Shown: piece after piece, positions 43,162-51,504 of the stretch
Position numbering within the stretch: position 1 is the stretch's first letter
Layout of the letters: each line of letters starts with the position of its first letter
Origin: CAZBMJ01 sp964493205
GTDB lineage: Bacteria > Myxococcota > UBA727 > JABDBI01
DNA length: 54,279 bases
Assembly: GCA_964493205.1 (NCBI GenBank)
Contig: CAZBMJ010000013.1
Location: forward strand, 1-54,279
Reading direction: 5' to 3'
The notes under the pieces: generated by a model
The model's database searches: none
Seen by the model: the letters and a program-made list of their open reading frames with translations, nothing else
What the model was told of the DNA's origin: nothing
Position numbers and translations under genes: made by a program

Positions 43162-43859
43162 GTATTCCTCTAATTATTTTTGGAGCTTCTGGCAAAATGG
43201 GTCAAGCTATTTTGCAAGAAGCTAGCAAAACAAACGATTTTAGTATCGTGGCAGCCATAGTTAAGCCAAGTAGTCCAATAATTAATCAAAAAGTTTTAAA
43301 CTTAGATTTAGCCTACACAAGCACTACGAATATAAAAAAAGCCGTTATCATAGATGTCTCCCTAGCTCACGGCTTGCCTCAAAGCGTAGAACTAGCTAAA
43401 AAATTAGATGCAGCGCTCGTAGTTTGTAGCAGCGGTCATAATGAAGAAAATTACCAACTATTAAAAGAAGCAAGCAGAGAAATTCCCGTTTTAATCGCTG
43501 CTAACACTTCAATAATGCTTAATATTATGGCTGATAGTGTTAAAAAAATGGCTAAGCTTATGCCTACTAGTGACACAGAAATTATTGAGCTGCATCATAG
43601 AAATAAAAAAGATGCTCCAAGTGCTACTGCGCTATTTTTAGCACAAACTATGCAAAAAAAAGTAAACATTTCTTCTTTAAGAGCCGGTAGTGCTTATAGT
43701 GAACACAGTGTCTTGTTCTTTAACGATTTTGAGCACTTAGAAATTAAGCATTGTATCCATAACAGAAGTGTCCTTGCCCAAGGAGCTTTATTTGCTAGCA
43801 AATTTATTTTTGGACAAGCACCCGGCTTGTATAGCATGAGTGATGTGATAAATTTATAA
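43158..43859 (+). CDS. dapB: 4-hydroxy-tetrahydrodipicolinate reductase
   Basis: This 233-residue enzyme reduces the DapA product with NAD(P)H. The nucleotide-binding loop is FGASGKMG (8-15). The catalytic pair is His146-His147 with Lys150 in ELHHRNKKDAPSATA. The usual DAPSGTA reads DAPSATA here, a Gly-to-Ala change in the substrate-phosphate-like loop that should be tolerated. The length is slightly short for the family (about 240-270). Translation is coupled to dapA by a 4-bp overlap, and the next gene follows after 20 nt. Confidence 0.94.
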   Translation: MSIPLIIFGASGKMGQAILQEASKTNDFSIVAAIVKPSSPIINQKVLNLDLAYTSTTNIKKAVIIDVSLAHGLPQSVELAKKLDAALVVCSSGHNEENYQLLKEASREIPVLIAANTSIMLNIMADSVKKMAKLMPTSDTEIIELHHRNKKDAPSATALFLAQTMQKKVNISSLRAGSAYSEHSVLFFNDFEHLEIKHCIHNRSVLAQGALFASKFIFGQAPGLYSMSDVINL

Positions 43860-43879
43860 CAAATACTATGGAGTGAGTA

Positions 43880-44293
43880 ATGGTTGATTGGAAAGCCTTA
43901 ATAAACGCAAGCACAGATGATAATAAAGATAAAAATTTCATTCCTAAAGATGATTGGCGCATGGAAGCTGCTAATAGCCTTTGTGAGCTTTATTATAGCC
44001 AGTATCGCGCTCAGCGTTCTTATTCTACCAATCAGCGTATTGATTTACGGCCTGGCTCTGACTTTAGTGTGTTTATGCAAAGCCATATGACGCCTCTTGA
44101 AAAATATCAAGTATGGGAAGCACTTTTCCCTAACAAAGCGTCTGCAACCAGCGCCGTAGCTATTGATGAAGCTTTACACCTATTAGCTGACACCAAATTA
44201 GTAGATAGAGTCTATTCTGGCGATATCGTTACGGTTCAAAAATTAGTTGATAATATTAAGAAAAAACGAGCTAAGTATTTGGATATGCTTTAA
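43880..44293 (+). CDS. Conserved-looking small cytoplasmic protein of unknown function
   Basis: This 137-residue protein is preceded by GGAGTGAG. It is hydrophilic and helical, with DWRMEAANSLCELYYSQYRA and a C-terminal KKKRAKYLDML. I recognise no family. It follows dapB after 20 nt, so it probably belongs to the same transcription unit. Its last 23 coding bases plus the following 8 are repeated exactly at 50343-50373, directly against the trpS stop. This shows that the gene was once the immediate convergent neighbour of trpS and that the 6 kb in between was inserted later. Confidence 0.75.
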   Translation: MVDWKALINASTDDNKDKNFIPKDDWRMEAANSLCELYYSQYRAQRSYSTNQRIDLRPGSDFSVFMQSHMTPLEKYQVWEALFPNKASATSAVAIDEALHLLADTKLVDRVYSGDIVTVQKLVDNIKKKRAKYLDML

Positions 44294-44301
44294 AAATAAT
44301 T
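44271..44301 (+). repeat. 31-bp direct repeat, left copy (3' end of the gene at 43880)
   Basis: This is identical to 50343-50373 over 31 bp (starts CTAAGTATTTGGATATGC). It contains the last codons and stop of the 137-residue gene and flanks the inserted block 44302-50342. Confidence 0.85.
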
Positions 44302-44390
44302 TAAACAGATCAAATATGTAGTTAGGTCTTTCCTTAAATATTAGATTAAATATAGTAATTAAATGGTTTTTAATAAATTGGATAAGTAGA

Positions 44391-46391
44391 ATGAAAATTT
44401 ATATAAGTATTATTGCAAGCTTAGCTTTAAGCGGTTGTAACTTTGGTGTCACAAAATCTGGCAATACTCGCACTAATGATACTACCCCTACTCCTCCTAT
44501 TCAAAATAATGGTGGCGGTGGTAGTAATAACAGTGGTGGGAATACTACCGCTCCACCACCACTTATTCAAAATAAAAATAATGGTGGTGGCAAAAATAAG
44601 CACACCTCCACTGCTCCACTTAACAAAAATTCAGCTATGGTAAATCAGTTAGCAAATATTGATAAAAATCACATTATAAATAATATTAAAATCAAATTAG
44701 ATACTACCTCTCTCGAAGATCTAGAAGCAAAAGATAATGACAATAACTCAGTATGGCATTTATTAGCTCAAGATCAAAATGTACAATATAATAAAGATGC
44801 TATTCAACAATTAATTAATAAAACCAAAAAAGATATTAATAGCAAAAATAATAAGGGAGAAACTCCATTAGATATTATTTTTAAAAGCAAATATTTTAAT
44901 AGTGAAGCTGTACTAAAAACAATGCTTGATAATGGTGCTAGAACTAGCTTTGATTTAAAAGAATATTTAAGTAAAAATAACTCATATCTTTTACAAAGCG
45001 TTATCTTAACAAAAGATGATCTTGAAACATATTTAAAGAACGAAAATTATTTTAAGGAACTAATAAATAGCAATACGGCAGGTAATTACCGAATATCAAA
45101 CTTTTATGCTCACATATCGAGAATAAGTGAAGATGCTAGAAAATTATTGGCGGATAAATTATTAGAACACTACAAAGAAGATGAAAACTATCAAAAAATT
45201 ATTGGCGAATACAAAGATATAGAACCAACTGATGAATATTATAAAGAATTAAAAAAAATGTTTTTAAATAGTTCCTCCAGCCAAAGTGCTGATATTTATA
45301 AAGATTTTGCTAATAAGGCAAAAGATTTGGTGCATGTTTTAAAACTATTTGCAGAGGAAAAAAAGGAGCAAGAAGAACAAAGATTGAAAGAGGAAAAAAG
45401 AGAACAAAAACGACTCCAAAGAGAGCAAAAAAATCAACAAAGATTAGAAGAAGAACGTGTTAGACGAGAAGACTTGCTCAAAAAAGCAGCCGAAGAAAAA
45501 ACTGCGAAATTAGCCACATTTCAAAATAATATGGACCAAGTATTTAAGGATATCTTAAGCGGCTCTAATGATTTCTTAGAAGAGGAATGGAGTGGTAAGG
45601 GTTATCTAAGGGAAAAAATAAAAGTTTTAGCCACTGATTCCTTATTAAAGGATTTAAATAAAATATCTGTCATAAACTCTTTTGTACGTAAAAAAATACT
45701 AGATGACCATAGAACCAAACTTAAAAATGCCTATGCAAAATATGAGCAACTAAAAACTTACAGCGATAAAGATGTAACAGACTTAGAAAAGGCTAAAGCC
45801 TTTGCGCAAAACCCAGCAAATAATGATTTTATTGAAAAATTTAATGAAAATAAGAAAGAGCTAAATAAAAAAACTAGAGATTTTAATAAAGAAATTTTTG
45901 CTCGAAATGCAGGGATTGCTAATAATGATGAAGCTTTTACCCTAAAAGTTAGTAGAATAAGAGGTATTATACTTAAAAATAAGCAAGACGAATCACTTCG
46001 TTATACAGCTAGCCCAGGAAAAGATTTTTTATACTCTTTTACAAGTTTTTTGGATGATGACAAAACCGATTATTTTACCTTTACTAATAAAGAAATAGAA
46101 GAGCAATTAGATGAGGGAAGTAAAGATGCTTTAAAAATGATGGGTATTATAGCGTTGAATGATGAAATAGAAGCATTAAAAAAGAAACATACTGAACTTG
46201 TTACTGAAGGAAATTTAAAAGATAACTTTAAAGAATGGCAAGATAAGTTATATTATGCAGACGATTTTGATAAAGAAATTCAAGATAGTAAGCAAAAATT
46301 AAAAGAAAAACAACAAGCACAAGATGATTTTAAACAAGCCTTTGAAAGCTTTACTAATGATATAAAAACAGAGCTAGAGAAAGTACTTTAA
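44391..46391 (+). CDS. Large lipoprotein with ankyrin-like region and coiled coil
   Basis: In this 666-residue protein the signal ends in the lipobox LALSGC (Cys16). A low-complexity Gly/Asn/Thr/Pro linker (about 20-80) leads to an ankyrin-like region (about 105-190: NNSVWHLLAQDQN, NKGETPLDIIFKSK, VLKTMLDNGA). A strongly charged coiled coil follows (about 315-375, rich in EEQRLKEEKREQKRLQREQ), then a long helical C-terminus. It is probably surface- or periplasm-exposed and binds proteins. It lies in the inserted block before trpS, and its stop codon is inside the duplicated junction sequence. Confidence 0.78.
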   Translation: MKIYISIIASLALSGCNFGVTKSGNTRTNDTTPTPPIQNNGGGGSNNSGGNTTAPPPLIQNKNNGGGKNKHTSTAPLNKNSAMVNQLANIDKNHIINNIKIKLDTTSLEDLEAKDNDNNSVWHLLAQDQNVQYNKDAIQQLINKTKKDINSKNNKGETPLDIIFKSKYFNSEAVLKTMLDNGARTSFDLKEYLSKNNSYLLQSVILTKDDLETYLKNENYFKELINSNTAGNYRISNFYAHISRISEDARKLLADKLLEHYKEDENYQKIIGEYKDIEPTDEYYKELKKMFLNSSSSQSADIYKDFANKAKDLVHVLKLFAEEKKEQEEQRLKEEKREQKRLQREQKNQQRLEEERVRREDLLKKAAEEKTAKLATFQNNMDQVFKDILSGSNDFLEEEWSGKGYLREKIKVLATDSLLKDLNKISVINSFVRKKILDDHRTKLKNAYAKYEQLKTYSDKDVTDLEKAKAFAQNPANNDFIEKFNENKKELNKKTRDFNKEIFARNAGIANNDEAFTLKVSRIRGIILKNKQDESLRYTASPGKDFLYSFTSFLDDDKTDYFTFTNKEIEEQLDEGSKDALKMMGIIALNDEIEALKKKHTELVTEGNLKDNFKEWQDKLYYADDFDKEIQDSKQKLKEKQQAQDDFKQAFESFTNDIKTELEKVL

Positions 46392-46436
46392 AAATACTTA
46401 ATCTTAATAGCTTGCCTTGCTTGCTCAATCTTTGAA
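46388..46436 (-). pseudogene. Remnant of a trpS 3' end
   Basis: This is about 88% identical to 50361-50409, the last 16 codons of trpS. Read on the minus strand it keeps the frame and stop (SKIEQARQAIKIKYF versus SKIEQVRQAIGINYF), with three amino-acid changes. Upstream of this the frame is broken by a one-base deletion. It marks an internal junction inside the inserted block. Confidence 0.75.
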
Positions 46437-46439
46437 TAG

Positions 46440-49166
46440 CTACTTCTTTTCTAAATGAAAGTCTCTCAATGACTCATTTAACAGTATAACATGTATTTCT
46501 CTTATATCAGAGATAATATCATCATATTTTTTTTCTGTTGAAACCTCTTTAAATCTAACATCTATTAAATCTATCACAACATTTACATAATCAAGATCAA
46601 TATACTCAAAATCACTCCCTTGAAATAAAGCTAAATAAATATCATATTTGGAACTGCAAATTAAAGAATTAATATCAATTTTACTTGAAAATAATTTAAC
46701 TACTTCTATAAACTTATCTAACCCTTTACTATAAGCACGAAGGGCTTCACTTATTTTTGTTGGCTCCTTTTCTATAAATTTGCTTAATAAAACCTCTAGA
46801 TTTTTAATTAATTCATCTATGTCACGGTACTCAAGATATATACCTGGTATAATTTTTACCATTTTAATAGCTAAATCTATTTTTTCATCATCAATAAGAC
46901 TTATTTTACTTAAAAATAAGTTTATAACTCCTATAAAATCATTTATAAACCTATTATCAATATCTTTAATTGGAATTATTTTTCTAACAATATTATGTTT
47001 ATTAATATTATTTTGGCGATTAATAAAATTCTTTTTATTACAGAGTACAGATGAAACATTTTTTATTTTTTCATCTAACAACTTAATACTATTTAAACCT
47101 ACATAATCTCTATTGTTTGGATCTAAATATCTAATCCATGTGTTTTTTAATAATTCATTTTTTTTAAGCTGTGACTGAGGTACCCTAGGAGAGAAAAAAT
47201 CAATTTCTACATCGGATAAAGCGCTGGTATCATATTTCAAATATTTATGCAGAGCAAGTAAATCAAGTTCATCATAGGCTGATTGAATCTTACTAACCAC
47301 TAACGGATGACGGTCAATTTTCTCATAAGGTTGATTACCAATTTCTCTCGACAGCTCTTTAATTGATTTGGGCTCATCATCAGTTTTGTAAAAATTTTTA
47401 CTATAAATCAACGCTTCTAATAATTCATAAAAACGGGAACTTAATATTTCGAAAATTGAATGATTTAATAAAATAGATTTACTTTTATTATCACGAATAT
47501 TTTTATACAAATTTTTTAATTTATCTATCAAATATTTTACATCATTATTTTCCAATCCACATTCAAAAAACTTAGTACTAAGAGATTTCCAGGTTTCATT
47601 AACATTTGAATTATTTAAGGAGTATTCTGAGACTTTAATCTCTCCTTCTCGTAAAATAGCATCAAGAATTCTGAGGACATGTGTTATAAAAAATTTTTTA
47701 TCTATTGTTGATGCAACTCCAGCGTACTTTTCAGTAACATTGACATTCAATGTTTCTTTACTTAAAAAGGTCAATATAGCATCGCTTATTTTAATATCTA
47801 GAGTAGAAAATTTTGGTTTTTGTATCAAAATTATTCTGTAGTTTATTTTAGGAGTTAAACTAACTAATTGATTATCAGGAATTGGGAATTTTTTTAAAGT
47901 AGAATTTAAAACAAACGGTAGACTATCATTTATTGGGCAAATAATTAAATTGCCTTTAAAATTTTTACAAATTAAAGACGCCATATCGTTTGATATGACA
48001 ACAAAATAAAACCTCTTCTTTACTAAAAATTTATTATTTTTTTTTACTTCGTCATAAGAAGGACAACTCATAATTTTTAAAAAACTATTAGCAATGATTA
48101 TTGGAGATGCATCTTGAAGAGTTCTGCGTGCTGTTTGCCAGATATATTCTTCTCTTTTACATTCATTTTTAAAAGGATTACTTAATTCATCATTTTGCGA
48201 TTCTAACAAAACACCATTATTAGCTGAATATAGAATGAGTTCTATACTGGTAAGAATATTGCCTTTTTCAAAAGGATCAAAAAATTCTTTATCTTTATCA
48301 GGGCTTTGAGAAGACAAGTACTTCATACGTACAAACCTACTTTCCAAATAAGAAAAAATTTGCCTTGAAAGAGGATATTTAATGCTCTTTAAAAAGGTAT
48401 TTGTAAGATTTAAAATTGATTTGCTTTCTTTAAGAATATGTTCATTACCCTTTGAGGGTTGATGGAGAAATGCAATTATATCAGCTGAGGTAGAAGACTG
48501 GTAGGGCAGTGTTGGATTAAAAAAATCTTCTTTTTTACTACCCATAGATTCATAGAGCAATGTGCCACCAGCATCAAACAAATAACCCTTTGTATTATCC
48601 ACCATTACATAGTTTCCAGGGTCAAAATCCCGAAAACTACAAAAATTATTATAAGTATCAAAGCTCTTTATTATGTCATCTGTTCTTAGAAATCGGTTGT
48701 TCTGACTAATATATTCTGCTACTCGCACCAAAGCATCGGGAGCATGGGATGAACAAATATTTTGCAGAGAGGATGGGAGATCTTTATATAAATATAATTT
48801 ATATTTGGGTAGATGAATAATGGCCGGACCATCGCATATTAAATTCATTATCTCTGCACCTAGGAGTTCATTAACAGCCATATGGTAATTATCCCAGCTT
48901 TTAATAACTAAATAATAACTCCCTGTGAAAAATAAATAAGTACTTTCTGTTTCACCGCCAAGAGATTTAATATCAGTAACTTTTTCTCCTATATCAGTGT
49001 TCAAATAATTAAAATCACCTCTAACTGGAAACCTTAAGGGAGTAGGTTCACTGATAAAAATGGCCTTGTGACTTTTTATTTTTTCTTCTTCAACATCACC
49101 TGCTATTAAAAAATTAACAGACAAAATATAGACAGTAAAAATTAATCTTACCAGCTTTTTAAGCAT
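46440..49166 (-). CDS. Exported protein with atypical kinase-like N-terminal domain
   Basis: In this 908-residue protein a Sec signal peptide covers about residues 1-22. Between residues 65 and 205 the order of a protein/lipid-kinase-like fold can be read: YYLVIKSW with candidate ATP-Lys89, VNELLGAEIMNLI with candidate helix-C Glu100 or Glu105, FRDFDPGNYVMVD as catalytic loop (Asp180 or Asp182, Asn185), and GYLFDAGG as metal-binding DFG equivalent (Asp198). The D-x-x-P-G-N loop is closest in style to UbiB/phosphoinositide-kinase-like enzymes. The remaining 700 residues are helical, Lys/Asn/Ile-rich and unrecognised. No transmembrane anchor follows. An exported kinase suggests action on host targets (inference). 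It lies in the inserted block before trpS. Confidence 0.7.
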   Translation of the reverse strand: MLKKLVRLIFTVYILSVNFLIAGDVEEEKIKSHKAIFISEPTPLRFPVRGDFNYLNTDIGEKVTDIKSLGGETESTYLFFTGSYYLVIKSWDNYHMAVNELLGAEIMNLICDGPAIIHLPKYKLYLYKDLPSSLQNICSSHAPDALVRVAEYISQNNRFLRTDDIIKSFDTYNNFCSFRDFDPGNYVMVDNTKGYLFDAGGTLLYESMGSKKEDFFNPTLPYQSSTSADIIAFLHQPSKGNEHILKESKSILNLTNTFLKSIKYPLSRQIFSYLESRFVRMKYLSSQSPDKDKEFFDPFEKGNILTSIELILYSANNGVLLESQNDELSNPFKNECKREEYIWQTARRTLQDASPIIIANSFLKIMSCPSYDEVKKNNKFLVKKRFYFVVISNDMASLICKNFKGNLIICPINDSLPFVLNSTLKKFPIPDNQLVSLTPKINYRIILIQKPKFSTLDIKISDAILTFLSKETLNVNVTEKYAGVASTIDKKFFITHVLRILDAILREGEIKVSEYSLNNSNVNETWKSLSTKFFECGLENNDVKYLIDKLKNLYKNIRDNKSKSILLNHSIFEILSSRFYELLEALIYSKNFYKTDDEPKSIKELSREIGNQPYEKIDRHPLVVSKIQSAYDELDLLALHKYLKYDTSALSDVEIDFFSPRVPQSQLKKNELLKNTWIRYLDPNNRDYVGLNSIKLLDEKIKNVSSVLCNKKNFINRQNNINKHNIVRKIIPIKDIDNRFINDFIGVINLFLSKISLIDDEKIDLAIKMVKIIPGIYLEYRDIDELIKNLEVLLSKFIEKEPTKISEALRAYSKGLDKFIEVVKLFSSKIDINSLICSSKYDIYLALFQGSDFEYIDLDYVNVVIDLIDVRFKEVSTEKKYDDIISDIREIHVILLNESLRDFHLEKK

Positions 49167-49567
49167 AAATTATTCCAATTATTAGATATTAATATTTATA
49201 TATCCATAATATCTATTTCATTTTTATTAAAATTAAAATAGGAATTTCATTTTTATTTATTTTTTTAGTCAAAAATGGTTTTAAAAAAAGTCGATTTAGG
49301 AAAACTAGACAGAAAGGGCCTGCGTATGAAAAAAGTTTAACGGTGATTGTATTTTTCTAATGTGTCAGTTCCTCTTTATATGAGAAATCAACATAATTCT
49401 CTAACTTCCTGAATTGACACGTAAGATTTTATAAAAAATGAAGAAAAAGCTGTGTCTCATCCAAATTGGGCGGCAAAATTTTTAGATGCAGATCACGCTT
49501 GCATTTATCAATGTTTATTTTTATATAACTTATATGCAATATTACTAAAAAATGAGGGTATATAAAT
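49167..49567. other. 401-nt intergenic stretch with nested inverted repeat and orphan reading-frame fragment
   Basis: No intact gene is seen. At 49362-49420 GTGTCAGTT pairs with AATTGACAC around an inner GAGAA/TTCTC hairpin. From about 49430 to 49560 one plus-strand frame is open for some 40 codons (KNEEKAVSHPNWAAKFLDAD...) and ends just before the next gene. It lacks a start codon with a ribosome binding site, so it may be the tail of a lost gene. GAGGG for the next gene is at 49554-49558. Confidence 0.4.
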
Positions 49568-50329
49568 ATGGTAAAAGAAAAATTTTATTTGATAGTTTAT
49601 TTAATTTCTTTTTTTTGCAGTATAGTTTTCTGTACATCATCTTATGAATTCGATGGTGAGCTCTATAAGGATACAGAAGGAGCTGATGTTACCTATGATC
49701 ACAGTGCTAGAATTAAAGAAATTGAAAATTATAAGGCACAGGGAAAAGAACTTCATATGGTTATTGGGCGGGGAGCTATGGAGGTTAAAACGGCGGAAAG
49801 ACCCCATCGCGAGCTTCGTAGGAAGTTATTTTTGGACTATAATGAAGCTCTTGGCGATGAAAATAATGTCTGGGTGTATGCTAATGATAATCCTTTTACT
49901 CAAGAATATGGTAAATACCCTCACTTACTTTTTGATTTTAACAAGAAAGAAGATCTAGACTCTATTCCAGATAACACATTTAAAAGTATAGTATTCGATA
50001 ATTCTACAACAAAATTCCTTTCTGATCCTATTTTTACTTTTAATAACCTAGGAAAAAAACTTATAGTAGGTGGAAATCTATATATTTTACCAGGCTCCTA
50101 TATTCATTTTCCCGGCAAATTTCGAAAACTAATGAAAAGTAAATATTCAAGTGAACAAGATTATCTTGCATTTTATCAGAAATTTTTAGGCCAAACTATT
50201 TGGTATGCATACGATGATGAGCATCTGACAAAAATAGCTTTTCAATGCACAATAGAATCAAACAATTATCCTATAGCTATTAAAGGGGATAAAAAATTTG
50301 CTCATCTCAAATGTAATAAAACTAAATAA
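49568..50329 (+). CDS. Exported methyltransferase-like protein
   Basis: This 253-residue protein has a signal peptide at about residues 1-22. The mature part has strands and loops in the order of a class I SAM-dependent methyltransferase: HMVIGRGAMEV (63-73) in the place of the glycine loop, HLLFDFNKKEDLDSIPD, then DNTFKSIVFDNSTTKFL as the post-I/IV region and NNLGKKLIVGGNLYILPG. The glycine loop is poor (GRG) and no acidic ribose ligand is certain, so activity is doubtful. Export of such a protein is unusual. It is the last gene of the inserted block; the 31-bp repeat follows 14 nt after its stop. Confidence 0.6.
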   Translation: MVKEKFYLIVYLISFFCSIVFCTSSYEFDGELYKDTEGADVTYDHSARIKEIENYKAQGKELHMVIGRGAMEVKTAERPHRELRRKLFLDYNEALGDENNVWVYANDNPFTQEYGKYPHLLFDFNKKEDLDSIPDNTFKSIVFDNSTTKFLSDPIFTFNNLGKKLIVGGNLYILPGSYIHFPGKFRKLMKSKYSSEQDYLAFYQKFLGQTIWYAYDDEHLTKIAFQCTIESNNYPIAIKGDKKFAHLKCNKTK

Positions 50330-50342
50330 GTTTATGAAGAAA

Positions 50343-50373
50343 CTAAGTATTTGGATATGCTTTAAAAATAATT
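50343..50373 (+). repeat. 31-bp direct repeat, right copy (ancestral gene-trpS junction)
   Basis: This is identical to 44271-44301. It carries the last codons and stop of the 137-residue gene fused to the trpS 3' end, with the two convergent stop codons overlapping. This copy preserves the arrangement before the insertion. Confidence 0.85.
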
Positions 50374-51354
50374 AATACCAATAGCTTGCCTTACTTGCTC
50401 AATCTTTGATTGGGCTATTTTTTTAGCTTTTAAGCTTCCTTCGTATAAAATTTCTTTTACGTCTGATAATTTTAGCGCTTCACGCTTTTGACGAATGGGT
50501 TCTAATAAGTTTTGTAGTGTAGTATTTAAAACATTTTTAATAGTGGTATCGCCAAGGCCACCTTTTTCATAATGCTCTTTTAAACTGGCTACTTCTGCTT
50601 TATTCTCACTAAAAGCATCTAGGTAGGTAAAAACTACATTGCCTGCTACTTGGCCTGGATCAGAAAGTTTTATGTGATTAGGATCAGTATACATTTGAAA
50701 GACTTTGCGCTTAACTTCTTCAGGTGAATCTGACAAATATATGGCATTGCCTAAAGATTTGCTCGCTTTAGCTTTACCATCAATACCAACCAATCTGGAT
50801 GATGGGCTCAAATAAGCTTTGCATTCTTTTAGGCAATCAGTGTTATAAATACGATTAAATTTGCGCACTATTTCGTTGGTTTGTTCAATCATGGGAATTT
50901 GATCATCACCCACAGGCACCAACTCTGCTCCAAAAATAGTAATATCAGCTGCTTGACTCACTGGATAGCAAAAAAAACCTGCTGGAATACTGTCATCATA
51001 GCCTTTTTGTGCAATTTCAGACTTCACCGTAGGGTTACGTTCAAGACGGCCTAAACTTACTAAGTTTAAAAAATAAATAGTAAGCTCTGCTATTTGAGGA
51101 ATTTGTGATTGAATTAAAATAGTAGTTTTTTGTGGATCTAGCCCTACGCTTAAGTAATCTTTTGCCACTTCGTAAACATTTTGCGTAATTTTTTGAGGAT
51201 TTTCAAAGTTATCAGTTAGCGCTTGCACATCAGCGATCATCACGTATTGTTCGTAAGAATCTTGCAACAAAACCCTATTTTTCAATGAACCAACATAATG
51301 ACCTAAATGCAAGCAACCACTAGGCCTATCACCAGTTAAAATAATTTTTTTCAT
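50362..51354 (-). CDS. trpS: Tryptophanyl-tRNA synthetase
   Basis: This 330-residue class I synthetase charges tRNA-Trp. The HIGH motif is HLGH (16-19) in GDRPSGCLHLGHYVGSL, and the KMSKS motif is KASKS (196-200). Between them are GDDQIPMIEQTNEIVRKFN with tryptophan/ATP-binding residues and the FFCYPVSQAADI stretch. The length is normal. AAGGA stands upstream of the ATG. Its 3' end abuts the 31-bp repeat, and a diverged copy of that 3' end lies 4 kb away at 46388-46436. Confidence 0.96.
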   Translation of the reverse strand: MKKIILTGDRPSGCLHLGHYVGSLKNRVLLQDSYEQYVMIADVQALTDNFENPQKITQNVYEVAKDYLSVGLDPQKTTILIQSQIPQIAELTIYFLNLVSLGRLERNPTVKSEIAQKGYDDSIPAGFFCYPVSQAADITIFGAELVPVGDDQIPMIEQTNEIVRKFNRIYNTDCLKECKAYLSPSSRLVGIDGKAKASKSLGNAIYLSDSPEEVKRKVFQMYTDPNHIKLSDPGQVAGNVVFTYLDAFSENKAEVASLKEHYEKGGLGDTTIKNVLNTTLQNLLEPIRQKREALKLSDVKEILYEGSLKAKKIAQSKIEQVRQAIGINYF

Positions 51355-51407
51355 GCGGTTAAAATCCTTCTAGAAAAAACGCTCTTAGCAACAACGTTAG
51401 GCCATCA

Positions 51408-51504
51408 CTACGTACCGTGACTAGTTCACGGTATCCAGAAAACTAATTCCTACAATTGTAAAGGCTAATTGTCTAGATGCCTCGCAGAAACCAAAGGCAC
51501 GTAC
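51408..51504. repeat. 97-bp palindromic element, copy 2 (between trpS and the beta-helix gene)
   Basis: This is homologous to 42138-42233: ends TACGTACC/GGCACGTA, the perfect hairpin ACCGTGA-CTAGT-TCACGGT at the left, and the shared GATGCCTCGCA at the right. The TAG stop of the beta-helix lipoprotein gene (51506-51504 on the minus strand) begins exactly at the element's right edge. Confidence 0.7.
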
